Notes: generated by a model from the sequence alone, not told the origin. A DNA stretch of 64,000 nt from Lottia gigantea (GCF_000327385.1 NW_008707145.1:559744-623743), one strand, 5' to 3'; positions 1-12,873 are shown, counted from the stretch's first letter. Made by a program: numbers and translations.

Positions 1-55
1 GGGAGGCAAAGCCCCCCCAAGCCCCCCCTTGGCTACGGGCCTGGTGCCAATTGAT
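1..55. repeat. GC-rich repeat end at window start
   Basis: Runs of C followed by GGCTACGGGCCTGGTGCC. The same GCTACGGGCCTG end follows CCCCCTTGCCCCTGCA at 24964-24992. An inverted-looking CAGGCCCGAGTGGGGAGC lies at 4949. It is probably the border of another non-autonomous element. Confidence 0.35.
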
Positions 56-790
56 TTACATATTGAAGGTGGTTGTTTAGTAGAGGTGGCCTCATGTGCA
101 GGATTTACTGTATATGTTTATAAAGTTGAAATTTCAAAGTTTTAATGAGGCTTGAATCCTACTCAGTGCCGGGATTGAGATTTCAAATGCGACGAAAGCC
201 TGTTGTTGATGGTCTAGGAGGTTCTCCAACAGACAAATTTTGAAAAAATTTAATTGATTTGGTTCATTCTGACACTTCGTGTATGGGGAAGAGTTATAAA
301 AAAAATAACTTTTTGAAATTTCTCATAAATGAAGTGGGGGAAATTTGATGGTAAAAACTATATTTCTGGTAGAAAAAAGCTCTCGTCCCTTTTACCCCTA
401 CTAATGCCGTCCCTGGTCGTAATAGATAAATCAAGCATCGTCTGTTAGTGTTACAATCGGAAGTAACCCATAGAAAGAATGTAAAAGAATTCATGTTATC
501 ATTCACCCAATGTATTCCAGTACTTTAAAATTCCATTGATAAAACATTGTATCAATTGTATTCTAACACTCATTAACTAGTTCAAACAATCTGCTTACAG
601 ATAATGATACCAAATGGTTCACCTACACATTACATTAAAGACTCCCTTCCCAATAAGATAACTGCATCATAGGAGAGGTTTAATTCATGTAATGTTATAA
701 GCAGATGCAAATTGCTACCGTAAGGCTGCTTGGTTGGTTTGTAGATGATAATATCAGCAGAAGGAGGCACAATGCAAAGCTATAAAGAAC

Positions 791-1045
791 TGCGTCTAAT
801 ACCTTGACTGCAAAAGCCACCTTTCAAGTTTGTAAATGGAGCAATTTGATTGGATTGTACGCCAGCAAATACAGCCAATCATATCCCCTGATTACACTTG
901 AAGCAAAATTGTTAACAGTCTTTCTGTCGAGGATTGTCTGTATTCGCTTGCGTACAATCCAATCAAATCGTTGTATTTACTTCTGCGATACCAAAAAGTT
1001 GGTGATTGCCGTCGAGGTATCCGGCACAGTTCGTAATAGCTATTT
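791..1045. mobile_element. A-family palindromic MITE-like element
   Basis: Both halves carry the family core in opposite orientation: TTTGATTGGATTGTACGCC near 846 and GCGTACAATCCAATCAAAT near 950. The outer blocks ACCTTGACTGCAAAAGCCAC and TTCGTAATAGCTA are also present. No coding capacity. Confidence 0.7.
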
Positions 1046-1925
1046 AGACGAGTTGGAGCTGGTAGTAGGATCTGAATCAATAGAACGGTTTAATACTGTT
1101 GGTTTTGTAAAAGAGCAGCTTTAGCTTGTGGTTTTAATGAGTATACTGGATAGGTTCAGCATTGAGAAAAATTCAAAATATAGTAATATAGACTACCTCT
1201 TATAATTCGACTACAACCCTACATGGTTATAATAAATTCCGTATTAGCTAAACTTTGGATAATGTCGATATATGCTTATTGCATTAGTTCGTTACACTGC
1301 ATTAAATACAAGTATAGAAACGCCTATTTGATGTAAATTGTGTCTTGTGGTTCTATGATTTTAATGGTTTTTGGCTTCAATATTATGAATGTACTAAATA
1401 CACATTTATTTATGAATTCTGCATGCATTGACTGCCTAAATAGATCTTGTTTATAACATAATAAAGTGTTTCCAAGAGCATTTATATGTAAATTCCATCT
1501 TGTACTGTTGATGTAACGAGTTTTTCTCGTATGAAAAGTGTCATGTAACGCGAAAACCAGACTGTATAAGTCTGTAGTAAATTAAAGAGATTTTGGTGTT
1601 TATTAAACGATGGTTTGTGATGAATAAAGTACAGGATTAACATTTCGTTTAGAAAAAAGTTTATCTATATCAAATCTTAGAGGGATATACTATACACGAT
1701 AACAGTGAATAAACCCGCGACGACCTGGCGGATGCATTTTATTGCATAGTGTCTGTGGCGACATTCAAATTGCATTATGTTGATATAATTGTCTATACTA
1801 AGAGACGTGTGAAACGTTTTTAAACGCTACAATGAATAATGCGAATATATGATATTTAGAAATTTTGTTGAAGTGGGCAATTTATTCAGATAGTTACTTC
1901 ATTTTTAAGTTTTATATTCAAATCG

Positions 1926-2239
1926 TTAAAGGGATTGTAAGGAGGTTTTTTAAATTTTGTATGTGTATCGGGGACATTGATAGCATCAATTTGCACCATT
2001 CAAATTTTCAATCAGACGTCTGTGGTTCCTGCAAATCCATTAAAACTAAGCCACTAATCACGAAGGACCTGTGATAAAGAATAGTTTGCTATTAGTAGCG
2101 TCATCTAACAGGTAGTTTTAGTGGAATTGCAGGAACCACAGACGCGTGATTGAAAATTGGAAGGGTGCATATTGATGTTATCAGTGTCCGCGATAAACAT
2201 AACTTTTTTTTTAGAAAAACCTCTTTACAATCCCTGTAA
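1926..2239. mobile_element. C-family long palindromic element
   Basis: Ends TTAAAGGGATTGTAA and TTACAATCCCTGTAA. The arms hold GACGTCTGTGGTTCCTGCAA on one side and TTGCAGGAACCACAGACGCG on the other, so the whole element could fold into a hairpin. TTAA at the ends suggests TTAA target choice. No ORF. Confidence 0.75.
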
Positions 2240-2894
2240 TAAATTTTAGGGTACTGACCCTTTAATAATAATCACACAGAGAATGGAACGAATGTGAACT
2301 TTTCAGTTGATATGATGAAGACTTGAATAACATTCTATTCAGCGTGAATTACCCTTTCAATTTGAAGTGTAGTACGTCCCTCTGGGGGCTAATGTGCTGG
2401 TTATTCCTGTAACAAATTTAATATTTTAATCAGATGATTTCAATTCTATCGGTAATCAGCGACGATTCAAGTGTGCAGGGGAAATATTTAAAGCGTTTTA
2501 CAGCGTTTTACAGATATACCGTTATCTTTCATCATCGTTTTAAAACTTGTTATAAATAGTGTGAAAATTTTAATTGAACTTGCTATGTGAAAGTATGTGT
2601 AAGCTGTCTTAAGGAATACATGTTTTAATATACTTTACTGGTAACTCTAAGCTATTGAGCATTAAATACTAAACAACCTGTTCATTCTTCAGCATGAGAC
2701 TTTTAAGGTAAGGAAATTTAGTACTAGATTTCCATTTTGATTTTCTTTTCTTTTTAACATCTGGGTCGAAAGTGATAAAAAAGGTTTGTCTAGTCACACA
2801 TGCATTAAATATAATTGTTAAGTGCTCATCTTTCGCTGACGACATGCGTTACGGATATAAAGTCCACACCAGGACACATGTTTTCGAATAGAGG

Positions 2895-3251
2895 TTAAAG
2901 GGACAGGTTAACCATTTTGGAAAGATCAATCATACTTTAGTCTCAGAAACTGGAATTTTTTAGCTGAGCTAATCAGTAATAGTGTTCACAGTTCACTGTC
3001 GAAATTTAAGCCTTCAAATTCATGTGTGTCAAGAATTATCTGCGTTTGAATGTTAAAATGACGACTCGTCAATTTAAGCTACTCTGTGATATATAGAAAA
3101 GACATATATAGAAATAGTGAGTAAAATTCCTATCAAAGTATATTTAAAGGAATTATGCGATTTTCGTACATTTCGAGTACTTCTGAAGACTATTCACATA
3201 ATATATTCAAGTCTAAAATCAACTCCCAAAATAGCATATCTGTCCCTTTAA
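2895..3251. mobile_element. B-family palindromic element (TTAA-flanked), near-complete
   Basis: Ends TTAAAGGGACAG and CTGTCCCTTTAA are perfect inverted repeats and include TTAA on both sides. The inside has GTCTCAGAAACTGGAATTTT, AGTGTTCACAG and ATGACGACTCGTC, shared with the other B copies. TTAA flanks suggest a piggyBac-type non-autonomous element (inference). Confidence 0.75.
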
Positions 3252-3282
3252 TTTTTTAAATTACCAAGTGCCTATAGTTGCG

Positions 3283-3365
3283 AATAATAGTGATCATGAG
3301 TACCGAACGGAACTCACAACTCAAGAGAGTTGCGTTCGAATCGCTTATTCGCAACCATACGCAAC
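3283..3365. repeat. Dispersed repeat related to 16547-16640
   Basis: GTTGCGAATAATAGTGATCA, CATGAGTACCGAACGGAACT and GTTGCGTTCGAA parallel the 16.5 kb copy. GTTGCGAATA and the later ATTCGCAACCATACGCAAC form an inverted pair. Confidence 0.6.
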
Positions 3366-3735
3366 TGGTGTAAAGGGTCCCTTTAGAACTTGAGTCGTAT
3401 GAGCACAGTAAGCAGGCTTACAGAACAGGACACAATTTTGTGGGCTAAGGTCACCTTGTCCTCAAACGCTGCAAATGTAATATATTTTCTTGAATTTTAA
3501 CATCTGTCTTAATTTAATTTTGTTTTATGTTCTCCCCTCCGAATTTTTTCACATTCTTGGATTAAATGATGAAAACAGCTTTCACAATACATTTTGAAAT
3601 ATGCTGACTGTAATCAATGTTTTCTGTTTTATATGTATCAGCATTCTGATATAACTAAGCGCTTAGATGCTTAAAAAAATTTTATGTTAATTTGAAGTTT
3701 TTGTATACATATAGGCTTATAGTATTAATTTCGCT

Positions 3736-4250
3736 TAAAGCCTTCCACTGGTACAGTTGTAGCTCAACACAATAAAGCCTTCCAATGGTACAGTTGTAGC
3801 TCAGCACCATAAAGCCTTCCAATGGTACAGTTGTAGCTCAACACAATAAAGCCTTCCAATGGTACAGTTGTAGCTCAGCACCATAAAGCCTTACAATGGT
3901 ACAGTTGTAGCTCAGCACAATAAAGCCTTTCAATGGCAAAGTTGTAGTTCAGCACAATAAAGCTTTCCAATGGCAAAGTTGTAGCTCAGCACAATAAAGC
4001 CTTCCGATGGTACAGTTGTAGCTCAGCACCATAAAGCCTTCCAATGGTACAGTTGTAGCTCAGCACCATAAAGCTTTCCAATGGTACAGTTGTAGCCCAG
4101 CACAATAAAGCCTTCCGATGGTACAGTTGTAGCTCAGCACAATAAAGCCTTCCAATGGTACAGTTGTAGCTCAGCACAATAAAACAAAGCCTTCCAATGG
4201 TACAGTTGTAGCTCAGCACAATAAAACAAAGCCTTTCACTGGTACATCAG
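3736..4250. repeat. 37-bp minisatellite, 14 copies
   Basis: Units start AAAGCCTTCCAATGGTACAG and then carry TTGTAGCTCAGCACAAT. Fourteen copies run without interruption; the last two have a 5-base insertion (AAAAC). Variants (CAAAG for TACAG, CCAT for CAAT) are interspersed, which suggests higher-order copying. The antisense open frame across it is a repeat artefact. Confidence 0.92.
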
Positions 4251-5369
4251 TAAATAAACTCAACAAAACGAATCCCCCCTATGTTACAACTTTTACAGAG
4301 CAAATCCATCAACAAATGTAAAGCCTTTTAAAGCTATGTTTGCTGATCGGTACAAATTAGCCTATACCAATACTACAGGTGCAGAAAATAAACGCAATCC
4401 ATGAAGTGAACACTGCGATGTGAAAGATCTGTTATCTTAAAATCCATTATCGAGAAGGTGGTGACTAACGGACTTTTCTAGCGCCATTTAGCTCAAATTA
4501 AATTTGAAATTACCCAACTGTTAAATTGATATTTATTATATCTACATAAGATTGAAGATTTTAAATAAGTTTGTCACACCTCAGTGATCATTACCTAAAA
4601 TTCTCACCAATACAAGCTCCACTTAAAGATTGTGAGTATACCCCTGAAATGGATACTAAAACAGCTGAAAGCTTAGTTTACAACAGAGATCGAGCACTCC
4701 AGTTCTTTTATTTTAACATGCGCAGGGGTGTATCTATAAAATGTTCGAGGAGGGGTTGGGCATTAAGAGAGGTGTCTCTTTGAGGCGAGACCCGTACAGC
4801 CAAAGTTCCTCGAGGCCAGGAATCCGGGGGCTACCAGCCAGATGCCCAATCCACCATCCACCCAAGAAGTCAAAAGTTTTCAGATGAGCTGAGATGAGTT
4901 TTGAGCGTTTAGAGGGCCTTATTTTCACTTCAAAAAATTACCTATCACAGGCCCGAGTGGGGAGCGGGGATGGTGTCATGGCCCAATGGCCCTCCCCCTA
5001 AATACGTTGCTGAACATACGATCTGTTTAATTCATTTCTAGCTTATAAACCTTAAGGATTTGTATTCGAACTGCACAGAGGGGCTTGACAGTATCTCGAC
5101 AAATCTATATGTTTGAAAAGCCCCCGGGTCTCGCTGTCGTTTGGTCTATAATTCAAAAATGAATAGTATGTGGTATGCTTTATCAGATGTAAATTGGTGA
5201 AACTCCGTCAACAGATCGACAATTTATCATTCATAATATTCCATTCGTCTTCAGTTTGAGGCATATAGGGTTACAAATTCAAGTCTTAAATTTCCTGGTA
5301 GTTCCATAATGCCATTCTACATGCATTCTGATTTTTCATTAGATTGAGATTCCAACAATATAGCTGAGT

Positions 5370-5640
5370 TGGCCTGTGGTTTACTTCTTACAATCCAAAC
5401 TTCATTTTTCTTTCGTCACGGATTGGAGCAATTTGATTGGATTGTACAAACTGCGAATACAGCCAATCAGAGCCATCGACAGAAATACTGTAAAAATTAC
5501 AAACATTCTGTTGAGGATTCTGATATTGTTTGTGTACCATATAAACCGCTTGAAATACAAACTTCCGTTATACACGAAAGGTAGTTATTGTAGTCAAGGT
5601 ATAAGACACAGATCGTAATAGCTTGACATTGTGAAGATTC
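5370..5640. mobile_element. A-family palindromic MITE-like element
   Basis: It contains TTTGATTGGATTGTAC, AATACAGCCAATCAGAG, a right half AACTTCCGTTATACACGAAA and GTAGTCAAGGTATAAGAC. It ends in the family terminus GCTTGACATTGTGAAGATTC. The left terminus is degraded. Confidence 0.7.
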
Positions 5641-5699
5641 AGGATAACTAAAATCGGCTAAATGGTCGGCTGAGGATGGTTAGTTGTTGTTGGGCCCAT

Positions 5700-5935
5700 T
5701 TTTGACCAATCATACCATAATATACCTCAGAAAAAGGAATCATTGAGCAATAGTGTTCACAGCTCGAAAAAGAAAAGACATCTATAGAAATAGGAAAAGA
5801 AATTCCTAGTTTGAGATATTTTTGAAGGAATTATTCGATTTTCAGTACTTCTGAAGACTATTTACATATATATACAAGACACAAATCAACCCACCCCCCC
5901 CCCCCGAAAAGGCGTATCTGTCCCTTTGATACAGC
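5700..5935. mobile_element. B-family fragment
   Basis: It contains AATAGTGTTCACAGCTC, GGAATTATTCGATTTTCAGT and the right end CTGTCCCTTTGA. The left end and middle are shortened. Confidence 0.55.
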
Positions 5936-6660
5936 TATTGAAATGTAGTTTTTTTTTGTGGCTCTTTTGACATAGTCGACAAATTACAAATACTAAAAAA
6001 CAGAAAATACACCATTGTAATCATATAGGGCTTATTCAGATAGAGAGGGCATATTACGTCTCTGAAAAAGGAAATTTGAGAGACACATCTTGTGACCTTG
6101 ACCAAACAGGATAAATAAAATGTTGATTTTCTTGTAATTACTTCTACTTACATCTTGTTGATTGTTTGTCTATTTATTCACCTTTTTGTGACCCAAAGAA
6201 AATGTGCAAATCTGATGGGATTTGAAGCTTTTGTAATAATGTGACGAAAGCCTTTGAAAATTGTAACAGTTATACATAATACTCCCTCGCTCCGACACTA
6301 TAACATTTTTATGATCTCACAGCAAAAGATTTTCCTTTTAAGCACCCTTTTCAAATTTTAATTATGTTTGCTTTATAAAGTGTCACGCGCTATATGCTGT
6401 ATGTTATAGCTTTATTCGAACACTAAAGATTTTTCGTAGTAAATTGTAAAACCCCAAGTTTTATTTGTGCACTTGAGTCAATTTAGACTCGCTATATTTA
6501 TTCAATATACGTTCGGGACGACTGATTTCTTTAGAAAACTTTCAACTTTTTGAATATTTAAAAACCATGAATTATAATTACTGAAAAATAATCATAGTAT
6601 AAAAATAAGGTACGATATATCATTTTAATTGATGACAAGTTTCAAGGATTTGATTGCGTT

Positions 6661-6925
6661 TTAAGTTCTTCAGTACAAAACAAACGACTTTATTGATGGT
6701 GGGCTATTTCGTAGATGACTAGATAACATTAACTTCCATCTAACGCTGATATCTAGGTAGTCGTTGGTTAGTTGGTTAGTAGATGAAAAATTAATGTCCG
6801 CTTCCAGCTAAAGCTGGTATTGCAGGCTTGGTATTCGTGGTAGTTGGTAGTAATATCTGGATTAAGATGCGATGTTCTTGAGTTTTTAAGTTCTTGAGAA
6901 AAAAGCAAACGACTTTATTGGTGGT
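6661..6925. repeat. Direct repeat pair, about 45 bases, 220 apart
   Basis: TTAAGTTCTTCAGTACAAAA with CAAACGACTTTATTGATGGT near 6661-6702 recurs as TTAAGTTCTTGAGAAAAAAG with CAAACGACTTTATTGGTGGT near 6885-6922. TTGGTTAGTTGGTTAGTAG lies between. Confidence 0.5.
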
Positions 6926-9419
6926 ATATATTCTTTGGTAGTTTCTTAGGATTCATTGGACGCTTTGGCAGTTCACTAGATTTGTTCGGTTCAAATGCCA
7001 TGGCGGTGAAAATGGGCTCACACTTCCAAATCTCATTGTTTTGGATGGTTCTCTTATGATAGTCGTAGGTTTTGTTTTGTTTGATGAAATAAGCTGGTAT
7101 TGATCGAAAAGCCTATATGTTATGTCAGTTCCATCACGTCGGTGTTTCGTCCCGAGGTTCCATTTTCAGAAACTTTCGTTGTTGTTTCATTTTTGAACTT
7201 TATAAACTATAAAGTACTTTTAACGTGTGAAATGACTTGATTAATAATATTATTTTATGGTATGATAAAGTGTTATTATATTTTATAGTTATAGTTATAG
7301 TTAACTGAACAGTCTAGGAAGTGTTGTTAAACGTTAAACTATTCAAACCGGTGTCATAATTGGTTTTGTTCGCTGCATACAATACGGTCTCTGTGCTGGA
7401 AATGATGTTTTTGATCAACAGTAACAATTGCTATTGTTAAAGCAGTTCGTCTTGATGTATCTTTATGACAATGGTTTCATTTGGTTCTTTTCGTTACTTC
7501 TTTTAATACTTTACCACTAACAAACTGTAGAATTCTAGGAGATCTGAAATCTGTAATCTTCTTTCTGCAATGGCCCCCCTTAACAGGAAACATACAAGTT
7601 TACCTCGTAGCAATCGCAGGTATATATTCAGACATATGCATTATTTCATTTAAAAATTTAATTATATTGAATGAATACTCTTGCCCCTCAGCCCTTAAAA
7701 AGACTGCCCCCACCCCTTCACTGGTTTGGGCAACAGAGAGTCTACGGAAAGTTGGGAAGGCTAACGGTACTGTGTATTTTCACATAGCACTATCTATTTA
7801 TATTTCATAGACATAACCCAAGCATTTCTAAGATATTTAGAAGCCATAATAATGAAAAGGGGGCAGTAACGATTTCCTTTTATGGTCTATTGTTATTAAG
7901 TAAAATGCGAAGTATTTTGTTGCTGTGTGCAATCTATTATGAAATGATACATTCCTTTATTTACTTTGAACGTGTACCTGAATAACTTTAAATTCTGAAT
8001 CCAATTATTCACTATGACATAATTGAACTTACATAAATGTTTGACTATAAAGGAACACTACCTCTTAGAATGGATATAAACTTTAAAGTCTCAAACTTGA
8101 TCACACTTAATCATTTGGACTTGCTAGGTGCCATGACTTAAGATTAGAATCTCCATATAAGACGATATATCTATTAAAGTAAGTAATTATTGAAAAACGC
8201 TTCTAAGCGTGTTTCAAAATTACATAGTTTAATGAATTATTACTTAGTTATATGTGGATTTATCGGATTACAGAGGAATTCTGTCGTATAGTTTTGACAC
8301 CACGTAAGTCCACTGATGAACAAAGACTCCTTTTGGTAAAAGTTAAAAATTTCAATTTTGTTGGTCCTCCTTAGACGTAGTATGCCTTTCAGGATTCATA
8401 TCAAAAGTAATCGAAGGTTTAAAGCTATATATATGAAGAAAATCTGGTATATACTTATATTAAATAGTCATTGGTATTATTCAAACACCAGTTATACACC
8501 TGATAATGGGGTGTCGTTTAACTCTTTTATACTGGATGTGTTTATGCATTTCACAACGACTTGGTAATATATACATACATAAAATTAAACGACCGGGAGC
8601 GTAAGTTAATGTTATTTCAGATTTTCTCTGGATTGGTTTTACATTGTTACAATACCAGTAAAAAAAATTGTTGAAAAAACTTTCATAGCTATTAATGGTG
8701 TTGATGGTGGGGAGGGGTGGGTGATGTTGCATAGAGAAAGCTCCTCCGGATTAAGTAGCCACTTGCTAAAGAATTGCTTTTGTCTCGTAAAATACTGGAT
8801 GATAACCACTATGACAAGCAAGAATGCTTTTCCAGACCAATCGGCACAGCTGTTTAACTGTTTTACAATGCTGAATAAAATACAACGGAATAAAAACTTT
8901 ATAAGAGCAGATTGTTGAAGGTCAAACCTACATGAAAGTTAGAACCTAAGTTATCCTCTCTGGAGATCTGTCTATTTATATAATCATTACACAATCAAAG
9001 TTCATTCAAATGTTAGCAACCTTGATCGTTCTCCGATTGTCAGGTGGAATAATGGTGTAAGTTTAGTCAGTGAACATCGTCTGGAATGGTCTTCTCAATA
9101 TGTTAATGTAACTTCTGTATTTGTGATGTATATCTGACTATACCAAGGTAATTGTTGCTATCCAGATATTCAATTCAATTGCCAAAACAACTAGCTTTTT
9201 TTACCAGCTGGTCCTTGGCTAAACTTTAATATCAGTCTTAGACCTTCGCACACCGACTGAAATAAAATTTATCTTATCCAGTAACTCCATCATTTATATC
9301 CGCCATAAGGTATACGTTTCAAGTTCAATCATTATAGTCCACGCAGTTCTGGCGATTTGTTTTAAAAGGTAAAACCTCGTACTCGTAAGTTTTCGGCTTT
9401 AAGCAATGAAATGCCTCCT

Positions 9420-9743
9420 TAAAGGGATAACTGCGCCATTTTGGGTGGTAGGTTTTAGCCTTGAATATATGTAAATAGTCTTCAGAAGTACCAGGAATGC
9501 ATGAAAATCGCATAATTCCTTTAGAAATTCTACAAACTAGGAATTTTACACGCTATTTCTATATGATTATGTCTTTTCTATATATCACAGAGAAGCCTAT
9601 CTTAAATTGACGAGTCGTCATTTTAACATTAAATTGCTGATAATTCTGGACACACATTGATTTGAAGGCTCAAATTTCGACGGTGAGCTGTAAATACTAT
9701 TACTGATTGGCTTAGATACGGGTTCTGAGACTAAAGGATGATT
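9420..9743. mobile_element. B-family element
   Basis: It starts TTAAAGGGATAACTGCGCCA. It then has AATATATGTAAATAGTCTTC, GACGAGTCGTCATTTTAAC and TTTCGACGGTGAGCTGT. It ends in TTCTGAGACTAAAGGATGAT without a clean right terminus. Confidence 0.65.
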
Positions 9744-10027
9744 GCATAAGTATTTATAGAAAAAAATACAAAAAAAAAGAATGTTTCAATGATCGAAGAT
9801 AAACATTGTTAATTGTATGTAAACAGATGATAAACATAATCACTCTCAGGAAAAATAAGCTAAATAACATAATTAATCAAAATAAACTTTGCATAAACTT
9901 ATCTTTGTTTATCATTAACATAAGAGACCCAATAGCACGACTCGGTTTAGTAACGATGAAATGATAAGGCAACGTTTTGGTGAAAGAATATTATGACACT
10001 TTTGGAAAAGATCATGTAACATATAAG

Positions 10028-10134
10028 ACGACCGTATGGTGCATTTGAAAACGATGATATAATACCTTTGACGATCGTATGATACATTTATAACGACCAA
10101 ATAACACCGATAACGATCGTATGACACATCGCTC
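10028..10134. repeat. Degenerate 43-bp tandem repeat, 2.5 copies
   Basis: GACGACCGTATGGTGCATTT and GACGATCGTATGATACATTT start successive units, and a third partial copy is ACGATCGTATGACACAT. Confidence 0.55.
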
Positions 10135-12581
10135 TGCACCCAGGTAAATGTGAAATAGCAAGGAATCTCTAGTCCTATCTTGCTCCTCTTGATATGGCGA
10201 AGAGTTCAAGTTCCCGGCTAAAACCAGGCCAATAACCTGCTCTACTTGATATTAAAACCTTAAGAATAAGTCAAGAAATATCAGAGTAATTTATATAAGA
10301 AAGTTAATTCCCCATCAAGTTTCTCTGATGTTATAAAGCCTGTCTATTATCACTGAGCAACGGACATTTATCCGATTATTTTTCTATTCATACCCAGCAT
10401 TATTTCAATACAGACAGTATGCGGGCTGGGTGTTCGTGAAATATTAGAAAATACATGTCAATTATCATTGGGATTAAGATATTGTGAAGAATAAACAATA
10501 GATTGATTGTCTATTGCATAAAATAACACTTGAAAATACCAACAGAAGTGACATAACTAATCCCTTCTAAAATCTCATACGATAAACATGACGAAAACAT
10601 TCTTCAACCGCTTCGTCATCTCCCGGGAAGTATTGAAGATCAAATTATCATCATGCCTGCATAAGCTCGGGGTATAATCCGGTTAAACACAATATTAGTA
10701 GGCTACTGGTAATTTGTGATGATGGTTTTGATTTGATTTTCTGAAGTTAAGGGTACCAATGAGTAGGTTTTTGTAGGTTGACTAGACACGTTGTGAAATT
10801 GTGGTACGTAGGAAGATTTAAGCAAATAATTGAGAGAACTTACGATCAAAGAGAGTTCTTTTAGATGCAGTTTCATCACACCCCAACGGTTTCCTTATGC
10901 CCCATTTCATGACCTTATCGCTAAGAAACTTAACGTACACAGAAAAGACTTCTTCAAAAGGAATAAAAGCACACCAACACTCACACTGAGAAACAGTAAA
11001 CCTACATTTAAAAGTGCAAAAGGGACGTGGGAAAACTGATTTTCATGTATTGATACCTACTGAACTTAACGCCCATTTTCATTTAATTCACACATTTCAA
11101 ATCATATTAAATGTGCATTTGACTGGCAATTATTCGAGCAATAAACCTTATCAGAAGAGAAAATCAAGGCCTTAAGACCGCACAGATGGTTAAATTAATT
11201 GCCATATGTAAGTCGTTTACATGTATAACAATTTCTTGTACAGATGTGGAAAAAAACTACATTGAAATTCTGTTTATAAGAATTATATAATACACACAAT
11301 CTGTTTTGAGATTCCATATTGCGGTTAACATCAGAATCTGTAGAAAAAATGCAAATAAATAGAGCATTGAAGAACTAAAGATTGATAACGTTATATGTCA
11401 TAGTAAGTAATAATTTTATTAAGGCAAAGAAAAAGCAAGGTCAAAGATGGTAACCCTGTCTTACTCCACAACTCGCTATATATGTAATAGCAGATCTCCG
11501 ATAGATAAATTGACTAAAGTTAATTGTTTCAGAGAGCAGGAATGTAAAAGATGTTATCCTGCTTGGCAATATTTACAGACAATGTAAAATATTTGTTAGT
11601 CCCGAGGACATGTATTATTATGATTTTCATTCAATATTTAGTAGACCTTGATTTTGTAGACTGTAAGGGGTTTATTTTGCTTCTCGTTTGATGTTTTATT
11701 TATGGCGACTCCTAGTAGATAGGCAGATACAAATTGAGGCTAATTGTGTGCTGGAGATCAAAAGGTCATCTTGTTACTTGTTAGCCAGCTATAACCTCAC
11801 CACGATTATAGGTCATTCTGACACAAAAACAATACATAGACACACCTTCAGGCATATTTATCTTATATTTTATATATGATATCTAAAGGGATATTGTTGT
11901 CTAGTTGCTTTACCAGTAATTAGCGCTTAATTTCAGCTACTTGTTCTGTATAATGCGATTTTCATTCTGTAATTTGATGAAAATGCATACAACCTAACTA
12001 AGGGAATTGAGAAGAAAAGTAAACCCATTCAGAAATCGGCATTACGAATGGATGCACCGAAATGAATTTTATCTATTAAATTCTATTGCAGGAAATCCCA
12101 AAGTCAACTTTTCTTCTGAATAATGAGACCGGATACTTAAATGAAGATCACCCGGAAATCAAACCATGATTTGTATATATCTTTTCGATGAATTGGTTTT
12201 CATTTATTTTGTCCACACCTGACTTTTGATTTTGATAAATGACGAAGACTTGTGAATTGTTTAAAAATTCCTCATTCTATAAAGTTAGACGATTACATCC
12301 CTTTGATCTTTCATATTGGAAATACTAGACCACGCTTTAACCGTCGGTCGTTACTAAACCGTAAAAATAACAAAGCTTGTAAATCTAGAGGTTGTTAGGG
12401 CAATTCGAATTTACTCTAAAATCACAAATAAAACACTTCAAAATCTGACCTTTGCTTTGATGTTCGAATACAATATAGGTTCATACAGTTTATATTAACA
12501 CCTATAAATACAAATTTCAAATTTTCAGGTACATTTTATAAAATAAAACTTATTGGATTTCATGAAGTAAGAATATTGGAT

Positions 12582-12597
12582 TTTCTGATCTGGTTGT
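12582..12597 (+). repeat. Left target-site duplication of the SINE
   Basis: TTTCTGATCTGGTTGT, repeated exactly at 12858-12873. Perfect identity suggests a fairly recent insertion. Confidence 0.8.
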
Positions 12598-12857
12598 GCC
12601 CCGATGGCTCAGTGAGTTAGACGCTTGTTCGTTAACCTGAAGTCCAGGGTTCAATCCCGGCAAAACCTTTTTCAACCCAGATTCCCCATGTCAGTGATGC
12701 AAGTAAGAGAGGCTGACATTGAAAAAGCGTACAGTCGTTCGGGTGGGATAATAAACCGTGTGCTACAGACTGTGCACGTTAAAGATCCCTCGAAAGAGCA
12801 GGCTAATGCCGCTGTCCTAGCATTACCCGTTGCCCGTCTTCATTAACCCACATTTCA
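12598..12857 (+). mobile_element. tRNA-derived SINE with target-site duplication
   Basis: The head carries an A-box-like TGGCTCAGTGAGTTAGACGC and a B-box-like GGGTTCAATCCC, so it is tRNA-related. A body follows with GTCAGTGATGCAAG and AGGCTGACATTGA. The flanks TTTCTGATCTGGTTGT at 12582-12597 and 12858-12873 are identical, a 16-base target-site duplication (the leading T bases could belong to the tail). The tail is CATTTCATTT-like rather than poly(A). The same body recurs at 23122 and 50205. Confidence 0.85.
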
Positions 12858-12873
12858 TTTCTGATCTGGTTGT
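12858..12873 (+). repeat. Right target-site duplication of the SINE
   Basis: Exact copy of 12582-12597, directly after the SINE tail. Confidence 0.8.

Noticed and set aside
3986-4219. Antisense repetitive 77-codon open frame
   Set aside because: Product of the 37-bp minisatellite, not a gene.
12601-12662. tRNA gene
   Set aside because: A and B boxes are present, but no clean cloverleaf acceptor stem is seen and a SINE body with target duplications follows.
12625-12846. 73-codon open frame
   Set aside because: It is inside the SINE and starts within its tRNA-like head; similar frames are broken in the other copies.
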